DNA of 64,000 bases, from the NCBI RefSeq assembly GCF_002953215.1, contig NZ_CP026378.1:1904540-1968539 (forward strand), in the 5' to 3' direction. Below are positions 37,903-48,362 of this stretch, piece by piece; the stretch's first letter is position 1; the number at the start of each line of letters is the position of its first letter. The DNA comes from Mixta calida. GTDB taxonomy: Bacteria; Pseudomonadota; Gammaproteobacteria; Enterobacterales; Enterobacteriaceae. Below the pieces are notes generated by a model. The model did no database searches. It had not been told where the DNA came from and saw only the letters and a program-made list of their open reading frames with translations. The translations under genes were made by a program, and so were the position numbers.

Positions 37903-37929
37903 ATATCGGCGTTGGCAGGCAAATCTTTA
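37903..37929 (-). promoter_or_regulatory. Sigma-28 (FliA) promoter of the chemoreceptor gene
   Basis: On the minus strand TAAA (37929-37926), 15-bp spacer, GCCGATAT (37910-37903): one mismatch to the FliA -10. Confidence 0.82.
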
Positions 37930-38039
37930 GCTCAGCACGTGTAAGCCATTGTGAATGGCGCAGAAGCGAGGCGGCTTCAGTTTCGTCGCTGCTTTCCGTA
38001 GGCGGCGGGCGTGACGACGAGGGGGCGGAATGAGGCTGG

Positions 38040-38930
38040 CTAGATACGCGGAAAGGTGGCTGCCAGATGATCGATAAACGCCCGTACCGCGGGCGGCAGG
38101 CCCCGGCGCGTGGTAAAAACCAGATGCACGATCCCGGCCTGTCCGCGCCAGGGACGAAAAACCTGCACCAGCTCGCCGCTGTTCAGCTGGGCGGTGCAGC
38201 TGTGGTCCGGCAGCAGGGCGATGCCTAAGCCACTGACTGCCGCCGCGCGCACCGCCAGAAAATCCCCACAGCTCATGCGCGGCTCGTGTTTGATCAGGCG
38301 GCGCTCCCCCTGATGGTTTTCCAGCGGCCAGGTCAACTCGCCCGGCTCATCGCTGGTGCCAAGCGTGGGCCATTGATTCAGCGTATCGATATCATCGCTC
38401 AGACGCGCGGCAAGCGTCGGGCTGGCGACCAGAATGCGATGTGACACGCCGAGCGTGCGCATGATCAGATCGGCGTCGCTGGTCAGCTCCGTGCGCACCC
38501 GCAGGGCGATATCGATACGCTCGTGAATCAAATCCACCGGGCGATCGAGGGCGATGATTTGCAGCTTAACGTGCGGGTAGCGCGTCAGAAACGCAGGCAG
38601 GTGAGGTTGAATCACCTCCACCAGGCCGGTCGGACAGCTGAAGCGCACGCGTCCATGCGGCTCGGCCTTCGCTTCCGCCACGACTGCCTCCGCCTGTTCT
38701 GCGTCCAGCAGCAGAATGCGGCAGCGCTCATAGAACGCCTCTCCCACCTCCGTCATCCGAAAGCGTCGGCTGGTGCGTTCGATCAACCGCATCCCCAGAC
38801 GTTCTTCCAGCGCGAAAATACGGCGGCTGAGGCGTGATTTCGGTACGCCCAGCGCCCGGCTCGCCGCAGCAAAGCCGCCATGAGAAATCACCTGCGCAAA
38901 CCAGTAGTAATCGTTAAAATCTGCCCGCAC
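38040..38930 (-). CDS. LysR-family transcriptional regulator
   Basis: 296 aa from the GTG at 38930 (AAGGAG 7 nt upstream) rather than an ATG 21 codons earlier. N-terminal HTH: DYYWFAQVISHGGFAAASRA, then LGVPKSRLSRRIFALEERLG; C-terminal periplasmic-binding-like effector domain. The RLSRRI pattern is typical of the YhjC/DsdC-like CrgA group. It is divergent from the SDR gene, its probable target. Confidence 0.9.
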   Translation of the reverse strand: MRADFNDYYWFAQVISHGGFAAASRALGVPKSRLSRRIFALEERLGMRLIERTSRRFRMTEVGEAFYERCRILLLDAEQAEAVVAEAKAEPHGRVRFSCPTGLVEVIQPHLPAFLTRYPHVKLQIIALDRPVDLIHERIDIALRVRTELTSDADLIMRTLGVSHRILVASPTLAARLSDDIDTLNQWPTLGTSDEPGELTWPLENHQGERRLIKHEPRMSCGDFLAVRAAAVSGLGIALLPDHSCTAQLNSGELVQVFRPWRGQAGIVHLVFTTRRGLPPAVRAFIDHLAATFPRI

Positions 38931-39040
38931 TGTCGTTCTCCTTATAGAACGCTGCATCTTAATTTTGCCGTCTGTTCCCTCATCGTTGCACATATATGCT
39001 TTTCTTCAAGACGAAGGGTCGTCCTTACAGGAGAAAAATC

Positions 39041-39793
39041 ATGAACGGCACATTCAGCAATAAAGTGGTTATCGTTACCGGCGGCACCAGCGGCATCGGC
39101 CTGGCGACGGCAAAGGCGTTTGCGCAGCAGGGCGCGGCAGTGTTTATTACCGGCCGCCGTCAGGAGGCGCTTGACGCCGCCGTGCGCGAGATTGGCGGAC
39201 AGGTGACCGGCGTGCGCGCCGATATGAGTCGTCTGGAGGATATCGACCGCCTGTATGACGCGGTGCAGCAGCGGCATAGCCATATCGATGTGATTTTCGC
39301 CAACGCCGGCGGCGGCGATTTCTCGCCGCTGGGCGCCATCAGCGAGGCACATTTTGACAGCGCTTTTAACACTAACGTCAAAGGCGTGCTGTTTACCGTG
39401 CAAAAAGCGCTGCCGCTGCTGCGCGACGGCGGATCGGTGGTGCTGACCGCCTCCACCACCAGCATTTCCGGCACGCCCGCCTTTAGCGTGTATTCCGCTA
39501 CCAAGGCGGCGGTGCGCAGCTTCGCCCGTAACTGGATACTGGACCTGAAAGATCGTCATATTCGCGTTAATGTCGTCAGCCCCGGCGTGACTGAAACGGC
39601 CGGACTGAATGGGCTGTTCGGCAGCGGCGAGGAGGCAGAGGCGTTTAAGTCTTCTCTTATCAGCCAGATACCGTCGGGCCGGGTAGGGCAGCCGAAGGAG
39701 ATCGCCAACGCGGTGCTGTTCCTGGCATCTGAAGAGGCGAGCTTCATTAATGGCGTCGAACTGTTTGTCGACGGCGGCATGACGCAGATCTAA
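39041..39793 (+). CDS. SDR-family oxidoreductase
   Basis: 250 aa from the ATG at 39041 (AGGAG upstream). Classical SDR: cofactor loop VTGGTSGIGLATA, NAGGGDF, catalytic Ser in LTASTTSISG and YxxxK in YSATKAAV, C-terminal FINGVELFVDGGM. Arg in ITGRRQEALD suggests NADP preference. Substrate unknown; the divergent LysR regulator probably controls it. Confidence 0.93.
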   Translation: MNGTFSNKVVIVTGGTSGIGLATAKAFAQQGAAVFITGRRQEALDAAVREIGGQVTGVRADMSRLEDIDRLYDAVQQRHSHIDVIFANAGGGDFSPLGAISEAHFDSAFNTNVKGVLFTVQKALPLLRDGGSVVLTASTTSISGTPAFSVYSATKAAVRSFARNWILDLKDRHIRVNVVSPGVTETAGLNGLFGSGEEAEAFKSSLISQIPSGRVGQPKEIANAVLFLASEEASFINGVELFVDGGMTQI

Positions 39794-40002
39794 CCTGCGT
39801 TAGAGAAAAGCAGGAGTGAGCAAGTAAAAATCACAGCAATATTAAGATAAATTTACTTTAATCCCGGAGTCCCTCTTTTATTATCAACGGGCTTGTTACC
39901 TTTATTAATAACAGGCTTGTTACCCTGCGCGTCAAATAATGGCGCGCAGGGTAATGTCCTTCCAGAAAAAAATTAATTCATCTCTTAAAAGGATTTTGAG
40001 TT

Positions 40003-40569
40003 ATGAAGAAAACCACGCTGTTCGTTCTGTTATCGTCGTTGTTGACAAGTGGCGCCGCACTGGCCTCGCATCACTCTTTTTCTGTTGGGTACGCGCAGAG
40101 TAAAGTGGAAGACTTTAAGCGTATCGGTGGCCTGAACCTGCAATATCGCTATGAGTCTGTTCTTCCGGTCAGCCTGATCGCCGCTTTTAGCTGGCAGGAA
40201 GGCAGCGACAACATCGGGAATGGCAGCGGCTCGTTTGACGTTATAAATAAGCGCAGCGAAATCGATATAAAATATTACTCCCTGCTGGCGGGACCGGCTT
40301 ACCGTATTAACAGCCTGATCTCACTTTATGCGGTCGGTGGTTTCGCGCGAACAAAGGCGACGGGTAATACGCAGCGACAGATGAATAACAACAGCATTAA
40401 ACGACGTGCTCTTTACGGACGCGAAACGTCGTTTGCTTATGGCGCAGGGATTATTATTAATCCACGCGATTATTTAACCGTTAACCTGGGGTATGAAGGA
40501 ACTCGCATCAATATGGCTGACGATCACCGCATCAATGGTTTTAATATCGGCGTGGGGTATCGTTTTTAA
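40003..40569 (+). CDS. Ail/OmpX/Lom-family outer membrane protein
   Basis: 188 aa. Signal peptide MKKTTLFVLLSSLLTSGAALA, then an 8-stranded barrel with the family pattern: FSVGYAQSKV, GLNLQYRYE, KYYSLLAGPAYRIN, SLYAVGGFARTK and the aromatic C-terminus FNIGVGYRF. Members aid adhesion, serum resistance or invasion. A hairpin with CCCTGCGCG arms lies about 80 bp upstream (39923-39953) and may sit in the mRNA leader. A terminator follows. Confidence 0.92.
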   Translation: MKKTTLFVLLSSLLTSGAALASHHSFSVGYAQSKVEDFKRIGGLNLQYRYESVLPVSLIAAFSWQEGSDNIGNGSGSFDVINKRSEIDIKYYSLLAGPAYRINSLISLYAVGGFARTKATGNTQRQMNNNSIKRRALYGRETSFAYGAGIIINPRDYLTVNLGYEGTRINMADDHRINGFNIGVGYRF

Positions 40570-40595
40570 GTAGCCTGTAGTAAATTTTCTAAAAA

Positions 40596-40630
40596 ACAAA
40601 GGCGGCCCTATGCGGTCGCCTTTGTTTTTT
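40596..40630 (+). terminator. Terminator after the Ail-family gene
   Basis: Stem ACAAAGGCGGC/GTCGCCTTTGT followed by T6. Confidence 0.92.
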
Positions 40631-40632
40631 AT

Positions 40633-41250
40633 TCAGGTGATAAGCAGATGGATAACAGTCGTTTCGTATAAAAATTCCAGTTGCGCTATTCAGGGTTCGG
40701 TGTGGAACTATCAAAGACGTCAAGAAAAGTATTAACTTTAATTTGAGATAACGGGTTGACAGATAATAACGAGGCAGACCGCCATCCTAAAAGGCATGGC
40801 TGAAAAAAGTGAGTTAAATAAAAACACTGTCGCATGAATAAGGTCAGCTCCCTCCGAAGGTAAGAAAAATGAAATTATTTTTATAAAACAGATTGTTGGC
40901 GATGAAATTTCTGAGTTTTATATTTGCCGGATAAAAGTTGAAGCCAGCTTTAGATCTGGCATTTGACATTGTCGGCGTTGGCGTTTTATTTTAATAGCGC
41001 ATCGATAAGCAGATGGTCAATTAACGAAATTTTAACATAAATAGGGTTGGGTAGCTCTCCTTTGTCCGTTTTTTGAGGAGGCGGATTTCGTCGTTTTCCC
41101 CACACAAAGCGGCGTTTTATAGTGTCATACAACATTTTCATATTTTAGAGTTTCCATCCTTCCTCTGATGGATGCGTAAATAAATTAGCGCTTATTTCCG
41201 CGAATTTTTTTCATTTATTTAGATATTATTTTCTGTAAGGTTATGTCGAA
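40633..41250. other. AT-rich intergenic region upstream of the CDI locus
   Basis: About 620 bp, clearly more AT-rich than its surroundings. No convincing open frame is seen on either strand. GATAAGCAGATGG occurs twice (about 40639 and 41005). The last 100 bp are T-rich and likely carry the cdiB promoter; an AAGG lies 10 nt before the ATG at 41251. Confidence 0.6.
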
Positions 41251-44200
41251 ATGGAATTCAACCTTCTCTTGCGCAGAAAGCAGTATCTTCTGCTGTCGGT
41301 CTGTTCAGTAATGGCGTTTGCTGTCGCGCCGCCTCTCCGCGCCGCTATCGGCGACGAACAGTTTATCCGACAGCAACAGCGCCAGCAGGCGCTGGAAGAG
41401 CAGCTGATCCCACCCGTTCCCGATGTGCGCTTATCTGCGCCAGCGCCTGATGCCATGCAGATTGTTTTTCCGGCCGAAAGTCCTTGCTTCACCATTCATC
41501 ACGTGATGCTGGAAGGCCAGCAGGCGCTGCCGCACTGGCTGCCGTTACAAAAACTGGCGGATCGCGCGGTGGGAAAATGCCTCGGCGCGCGGGGAATTAA
41601 CCTGCTGATGAGTTCGCTGCAAAACCGGATGATGTCCCACGGCTGGACCACCACGCGCGTGCTGGCTCCCGCGCAGGATTTGAAAAGCGGCCGTCTGCGG
41701 CTGACCATTCTGCCGGGTAAAATCCGCTACGTGGCCATGACGCCGGATAGCAGCCGCCGGTTCTGGCTGTACAGCGCTTTTCCCGCTCACGACGGCGATC
41801 TGCTTGATTTACGCGATATCGAACAGGGGCTGGAGAACCTGCAACGCCTGCCGACCGTCCAGGCGGAGATGGAGATCGTTCCGGCGGATCAAGCGGGCGG
41901 GAGCGACATTATGATTTCCCGTCGGCAACGCAAGTTCTGGCGGCTTGGCATGTCACTGGATGATTCCGGCACCACCGCCACCGGGCGCTATCAGGGCGGT
42001 TTGACGCTCTCCCTTGATAATCCGCTGGCGCTTAGCGACCTGTTCTGGGTTTCGCTCTCCCATGATTTGCAGCCAGGACATGAGAAGAGCAACCAGAATC
42101 TCAGCACGTACTGGTCCGTTCCGGTTGGCTGGTGGTCGTTTTCGCTGACCGGCAGCGACTACCACTACCATCAGACGGTCGCCGGTCTGACGGAGGATTA
42201 CCGCTACGGCGGTAAAAGCCAGAGCCTTAGCGCCCAACTTAGCCGGATGCTGTACCGCAACGACGCGCAAAAAACCACGCTGACGTACGAAGTGCAAACC
42301 CGCACTACCCGCAATTATATCAACGATACCGAAATAGAGGTGCAGCGCCGCCACGTCTCCTCATGGAAGGCGGGGCTTCAGCATCGTCACTATATCGGCC
42401 CGGCGACCCTGGACGCGGGCATCAGCTACCAGCGCGGCACTCGCTGGTTTGGCGCGCAGCCTGCGCCGGAAGAGCTGTTTGGTGAAGGCACCGCGCTGAG
42501 CCGCATACTGCGTACCGAAGCCCGCCTGAGCCTGCCGTTTGTTCTGGCCGGAGAAGGCTTTCGTTATGACGTGGCCTGGCAACGCCAGACCAGCAACACG
42601 CCGTTGACCCCTCAGGATCGGTTTTCCGTCGGCGGTCGCTGGACCGTGCGCGGCTTTGACGGCGAGCGCACCCTGAGCGCCGATCGCGGCTGGACGGTGC
42701 GCAACGATTTATCCTGGCGCCTGCCGCTGTCGGACACCAGCCTGTTTAAAACGCACCCGCAGCCGGAGGCGAGTTACCTGGTAGAAACCGATCCGCGCTT
42801 CACCAATAACAAACAGTGGCTCGGCAGCGATTATATGCAGAACGCCTTCTCGCTGAACGGCGATAATATGCACAAACGCCTCGGCGACGGCTATTACGAG
42901 CAGCGGCTGGTGCGCGAGCAAAACATTGCCCTGACCGGGGGCCGTTATCTGGCCGATTACCGTGACGATGAGGCGCAGTTTAAGGGACTGATGAACGCGG
43001 GTATCGCTTTCGGTAAGGAACATAACCTGATACCGGGGGTGGCGCTGACCGCAGAGCAGATGAGCCTGCTAACGGAAGATATGGTGTGGCTGGTGAACGC
43101 CGATGTGGTGCTGCCGGACGGAACCCGGCAGACGGTGTTGGTGCCGCAGGTGTATGTGCGGGTGAAGGAGGGGGATATCGACGGTTCGGGCGCGTTGCTG
43201 GGTGGGCGACAGGTGGCGATGAACCTGAGCGGCGACCTGCTGAACAGCGGCGCGATAAACGGGCGCGAGACGGTACAGCTCAGCGCGGAGAATATCACCA
43301 ATAAAGCGGGCGCCATTAACGGGGCGGATGTCAGCCTGCTGGCGCGTACGGATATCAACAATATTGCCGGAATGATAACCGGTAATGATTCGGTGCTGGC
43401 GAGCGCCGGACGCGATATCAATATCGTCACCACCACGCGCAGCGCGCAAAGCGCGGCCGGGCAGAACAGCTTTGCCCGCACCACTCTGGACCGGGTGGGG
43501 GGCATTTACGTTCAGGGCGAAGAGGGCAAACTTTCGCTCAGCGCCGGACGGGATATCACCCTGACCGGTGGGCAGGTCGTCAACAGCGGAAGCCTGAGCC
43601 AGACGGTGCTGAACGCCGGACGCGATCTGAACCTTAACGCGGTGGCGACCGCCGTCAGCGATAATCTGACGTGGGACAAGGATAACTGGCTGAAACAGTC
43701 CGCCACTCAGCATATGGGCAGTGCGGTGAACGGTGCGGGGTCGGTGTTGCTGACTGCCGGGCAGGATGTGAAGGCGCAGGCGGCGACAGTCAACGCAGGC
43801 GACAGTCTGGGAGTGCAGGCAGGACGGGACATCAGCCTGACCGCCGCGACGGACAGCAGCAACTTTGCGTCGCATCATAAATCTACCGGCGGCAACGGCG
43901 CATTATCAAAAACCACCGTCACCACTCATGATGTGGTCAACCGCGAGACGGCGCAGGGTTCAGCGTTCAGCGGCGCCAGCGTAACGATGCAGGCGGACAA
44001 CAATCTGCTGATTCAGGGAAGCAGCGTAGCGGGCGATGATGACGTGCGTCTGGCGGCTGGCCATAACCTGGCCGTCACTACCGCAGATGAGCAGAGCGAG
44101 GAAAGCCATCAGCGTCAGGAGAAAAAATCGGGTCTGTCCGGTACCGGCGGCCTCGGACTCACCTGGGGGAATCAGAAGCTGAAGGTGACGGATACCGCGC

Positions 44201-45153
44201 AGGACGTGACGCAGCAGGGCAGCACCGTCGGCTCGGTGAATGGCAACGTCTCGCTGACTGCGGGTAATGAACTGACCGTGAAGGGATCGAACCTGGTGGC
44301 TGGCCGGGATATGGCGCTCAGCGGGAAGCAGGTAAATATCCTGGCGGCGGAAAACCAGAGCAGCCGGACGCATTCGGTGGAACAGAAAAGCAGCGGACTG
44401 ACGCTGGCGCTGTCCGGCGCGGCGGGCGGCGCGATTAATCAGGCGGTGACGCAGGTGAAGTCGGCGAAGCAGGGGAGCAGCGGACGGCTGGCGGCGCTGC
44501 AGGGCATACAGGCGGCGCTGAGCGGTGTGCAGGCGGGTCAGGCAGTGGCGATGAACGCGGCGCAGGGCAGCAACCCGGATAACAATAATGCCATCGGGGT
44601 CACGCTCTCCTGGGGCAGTCAGTCATCAAAATCGGAGCAGACGCAGAGGCAGAGCATCTCGCAGGGCAGCAGCGCGATGGCGGGGAATAACCTGACCATC
44701 CGGGCCACAGACGGGGACATTACCGTCCGGGGAAGTGAGCTTCAGGCGGGGAATAATGCACTGCTGGCCGCCAGCCGGGATATCAATATGATTTCCGGCG
44801 AGAACACCTCTTCGCTGAGCGGAAAGAACGAAAGCAAAGGCGGCACGGTGGGCGTGGGGATCGGCGCAGGTTCAGGCGGCTGGGGTCTTCAGGTATCGGC
44901 AAGCGTGAATAAAGCCGGCGGTAAGGAGAGCGGTAACGGCACGACGCATACAGAAAGCATGCTGACCGCCGGTAATCACGTCACGCTGAAAAGCGGGCGC
45001 GACGCGACGCTGACGGGCGCGCAGGTGAGCGGGGAGAAAATTACCGCCGATGTGGGCCGTAACCTGACGCTGACCAGTGAGCAGGATACGGATAAATACG
45101 ACAGCAAACAGCAGAGCGCCGGCGCGGGGGCACGTTCAGCATCGGCTCAATGA
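41251..45153 (+). pseudogene. Chimeric CdiB-CdiA reading frame (in-frame deletion, then frameshift)
   Basis: 1300 aa. Residues 1 to about 494 are a two-partner-secretion transporter (CdiB/ShlB): signal peptide, ShlB-type POTRA ([30 protein letters not shown]) and barrel up to [17 protein letters not shown]. From about 42733 the sequence switches to the interior of CdiA ([48 protein letters not shown]), followed by filamentous-haemagglutinin repeats. The last barrel strands, the CdiA signal, secretion domain and first repeats are missing, so an in-frame deletion joined the two genes. The frame stops at 45153, one base short in a G5 run relative to CdiA homologues. Confidence 0.88.
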
Positions 45154-46964
45154 GCGGGGCGGGCAGCCTCAGCCTGAGCAAGGACAGGATGCACTCGACG
45201 TATGCGTCGGTGCAGGAGCAGACGGGCCTTTTTGCGGGCAGCGGCGGGTTTGACGTGACGGTGGGCGGACACACGCAGCTGGACGGGGCGGTTATCGCCT
45301 CCACGGCGACGGCGGAGAATAACCGCCTTGACACCGGCACGCTGGGATGGCGTGATATCGGGAACCGGGCGGACTATAAGGTCGAACATCAGGGCGCGGG
45401 CATCAGCACGGGCGGCAGCATTGGCAGCGAGTTTGCGGGGAATATGGCGAACGCCCTGCTGACCGGGGCAAACGGCAGCGGCAGCGCCAGCTCGACGACC
45501 CGTGCAGCGGTGAGCGGGGGCAACATTGTCATCCGCGACGCTGAAAAACAGCAGCAGGATATGGCGAACCTGAGCCGGGATACGGCGCATGCGCACGGGG
45601 CGTTAAGTCCGGTATTTGACAGGGAGAAAGAGCAGACCCGGCTGCGGGAAGCGCAGCTGATTGGGGAAATCGGGAATCAGGTGAGCGACATCGTGCGCAC
45701 GCAGGGGAAAATCGCGGCGACGAAGGCGGCGACCGAAAAGATGGCGACTGCGACCGACGCGGACAGGGCGAGGGCGAAAGCGGACCGGGAGAAGGCCCAT
45801 CCGGATAAAACGGCGACGGCGGAAGATATCACTGCTCAGATGTACCAGAATTTCTATAATCAGGCGTTCGCGGAGACCGGGCTGGGCACGGGCGGCGCCG
45901 TCCAGCAGGCGATACAGGCCGCGACGGCGGCGGTACAGGGTCTGGCGGGCGGCAATCTCGGCCAGGCCATCAGCGGGGCGGCGGCGCCGTATCTGGCGGA
46001 GCAGATACACAAGCTTGCGCCGGACGAAGCCAGCCGCGCCATGGCGCATGCGGTGGTGGGCGCGGTAACGTCCTGGGCTGCGGGCAACGGTGCGGCGGCA
46101 GGCGCGGCGGGCGCCGTGACCGGAGAGCTGATGGGGCAGCTGGTCATGGACCAGCTGTATCCGGGTAAAAAAGTCAGTGAGCTGACGCAGACGGAGAAGC
46201 AGACCATCAGTGCGCTGGGTACGCTGGCGGCGGGCCTGGCGGGCGGGCTGACCGGAGACAGCACGGCGGGAGTGATGGCCGGGGCGCAGGGCGGGAAGAA
46301 TGCGGTTGAGAATAATGCGCTGGGCAGTGTGCTGGCAGCGGCAAATAAACAGAAACCCGGAACCACAGCGAATTACGAATCGGGAACACAGGCAGCAATA
46401 AAAGAAGCCTGTAGTGGAGGAACACCGGTATCCTGTCAGTTGGCTGTCGCAGCGATGGGAACAATAATATCTCCATGGATCCTCCCGGAGGCTGTGGCTA
46501 TATCTGGAGCTATCGGGACTGGGGCTGTCGGTGCCATTGATTATGGATTAACCGGCTCTGTTGATCCTAAAAATGTTATAGGCGCTTACTGGACTGGCGC
46601 TTTAACCCGATACACCGGATTTAAATCAACAGTAGCTATAAATGCTGCTGGCGGCGCTATAACCAGTTATATAGATGGTAAAAATCCTTTCCTTTACGGC
46701 ACGATTAGTGGAGTGGGTGGTGCGATTGGTTATGGAATAGGAAATAAAATCATTACACCAATAGCAGATGATATCTTCAATCCGACATGGAAAACTTTAC
46801 GTTGGGATGATATTGGAATGGGAATATCTAGACCTTCTACATTGAATCCTATTCCTGCTATCACAGGAACAGCAGGTGGAGGTTTAGCTGGGGAAACTTT
46901 CAACGTTCTTACTGATCCAAACGCCTCACTTGGAAACGAAAAGGAAATTCGTAATGAAAAGTAA
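45150..46964 (+). pseudogene. 3' part of cdiA with toxin C-terminus CT1
   Basis: 604 codons continuing CdiA: SLSLSKDRMHSTYASVQEQT, the TQLDGAVIASTAT block and the pretoxin region (QFYNQAF-like MYQNFYNQAFAETG, GLAGGLTGD) reach the VENN tetrad at 46305. The 219-residue toxin end that follows is glycine-rich and hydrophobic (YIDGKNPFLYGTISGVGGAI), suggesting a membrane-active (ionophore-like) toxin. The ATG at 45150 overlaps the upstream stop, but homology shows this is the same protein put out of frame. Its stop overlaps the immunity gene by 11 bp. Confidence 0.85.
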
Positions 46965-47193
46965 GAAATGGATATTATTATTATTTTTATTTTTGCTGCT
47001 ATCAATTTTAACCATGAACTTCATAGGGTTGGTTGTATATGCCTTTGCAAAAATATATCTGTATTTTGTCCGTGACGTTCCCTTTCTGACATATTTGCCC
47101 GGGCTATATAAAATCATCAGAGGCGCTTCGTTTGGAGGTATAGTGGTTGGAATAGGTTGTTGGTACGTTTATTATCGAAATGAACATTCATAA
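46954..47193 (+). CDS. CDI immunity protein 1, small inner membrane protein
   Basis: 79 aa from the ATG at 46954 (AAGGAA upstream); a longer frame starts 8 codons earlier without a ribosome site. Two or three membrane helices: WILLLFLFLLLSILTMNF, LVVYAFAKIYLYF and a Gly-rich C-terminal helix GASFGGIVVGIGCWYVYY. Overlap with the toxin gene and size match immunity proteins of ionophore-type CdiA toxins. It should protect the inner membrane from CT1. It resembles immunity protein 2 in layout (LALYAFGEFFFLF). Confidence 0.75.
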   Translation: MKSKKWILLLFLFLLLSILTMNFIGLVVYAFAKIYLYFVRDVPFLTYLPGLYKIIRGASFGGIVVGIGCWYVYYRNEHS

Positions 47194-47229
47194 TGATCTT
47201 CAATAAGTTCAACCTAAACCTTAGGTGCG

Positions 47230-48318
47230 ATGACTAAATATAAATTCTCCGCTCTCAAAAGCGGGGAGTTTTACTTTATAACCAGCACGTTATCTTCTTC
47301 GCGGCATATCTACTCCTCCCCGAGCAGCCGGATGATCAACTGGCCCGGCCCGGTGATCACTTCGACAACCGCTTCAGACGTGGACGAGGAGCTGCTGAAC
47401 CGCTGCCTGGTGCTGACGGTGAACGAGTCCAGAGAGCAGACGGAAGCAATACACGCGCAGCAGCGGCGGGCGCAGACGCTGGAAGGCTTACTGGCGCAGT
47501 CGGAAAAGGGTTATCTGGCCCGGTTACACCGGAACGCGCAGCGGCGGCTGCGCCCGCTGAAGGTGGTGAACCCTTACGCGGAGCAACTGACGTTCCTGAG
47601 CGACAAAACGCGCACCCGGCGCGACCATATGAAATACCTCACCCTGATACAGAGCGTTGCGCTGCTGCACCAGTACCAGCGGACAGTGAAGCGGACGGAG
47701 CATCGCGGCAGCGTTATCGAGTATATCGAGGTGCAGCCGTCAGACATCCGGCTGGCGAACCGGCTGGCGCATGAGGTCCTGGGCCGGACGCTGGACGAGA
47801 TGCCGCCGCAGACGCGGAAGCTGCTGCTGCTGATACAGGCGATGGTGCAGGAGACTGCGCAGCGGCAGAACTGCCTGCCTTCAGAGGTGCGGTTCACGCG
47901 GCGGGACATCCGGGCGTGGACGAACTGGAGCGACAGCCAGCTCAAGCACCACTGCCTGCGGCTGAGTGAAATGGAGTACCTGTTAACCCACGGCGGCAGT
48001 CGCGGTCACCTGCTGCGCTATGAGCTGCTGTGGGACGGCGGCAGCGGTGAGGAAAGCCACCTGTGCGGGCTGCTGAGCGTGAATGAAAAAGCCGGAGATG
48101 ACGAAGGCGGTAAACGTAAGTTCGGGCCGGAAGAGAGTAAGTCCGCCTTAAGTTCGGGTCAGGTTCGGGATAAGTTCGGGCCGGGAAAATCGGCGTCAGG
48201 GCAGGCAGGAGAAGGCCCGGCGGGTGAAGCGGTTCGGGTTGCTGAAAACGCAGTAATAAGAGAGAAAAAGAAAACCCCGCTGCCGCCTTCGCCTTCGTCA
48301 GTCAGCCTTCCTTCTTAG
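47230..48318 (+). pseudogene. N-terminally truncated primase-helicase (CHC2 zinc-finger protein type)
   Basis: 362-codon frame; the first 35 or so codons read through the terminator/VENN-like junction and are not native. From about 47332 it matches the C-terminal part of large CHC2-type primase/helicase proteins of mobile elements: DEELLNRCLVLTVNESREQT, RRLRPLKVVNPYAEQLTFL, KTRTRRDHMKYLTLIQS, ALLHQYQR, IRLANRLAHEVLGRTLDEM. The zinc finger, primase and Walker A parts are absent. It precedes a tyrosine recombinase, its usual partner. Likely non-functional. Confidence 0.7.
47247..47280 (+). terminator. Hairpin after immunity gene 1 with conserved TTACTTTATA tail
   Basis: CTCCGCT/AGCGGGGAG stem followed by TTTTACTTTATA. 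The same arrangement (GGGGAG, then TTACTTTATA) ends immunity gene 2 and there runs directly into VENN codons. Confidence 0.6.
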
Positions 48319-48362
48319 CCGCCTGCCGCAGACAGCGCCCGTTCTGACAAAGGAGTGTCATC

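Noticed and set aside
45150..45153. ATGA overlap as natural translational coupling of two genes
   Set aside because: Both sides belong to one CdiA protein and a single added G restores continuous homology.
41251..45153. A novel functional CdiB-CdiA fusion protein
   Set aside because: The barrel is incomplete and the secretion domain is missing, so a deletion relic is simpler.
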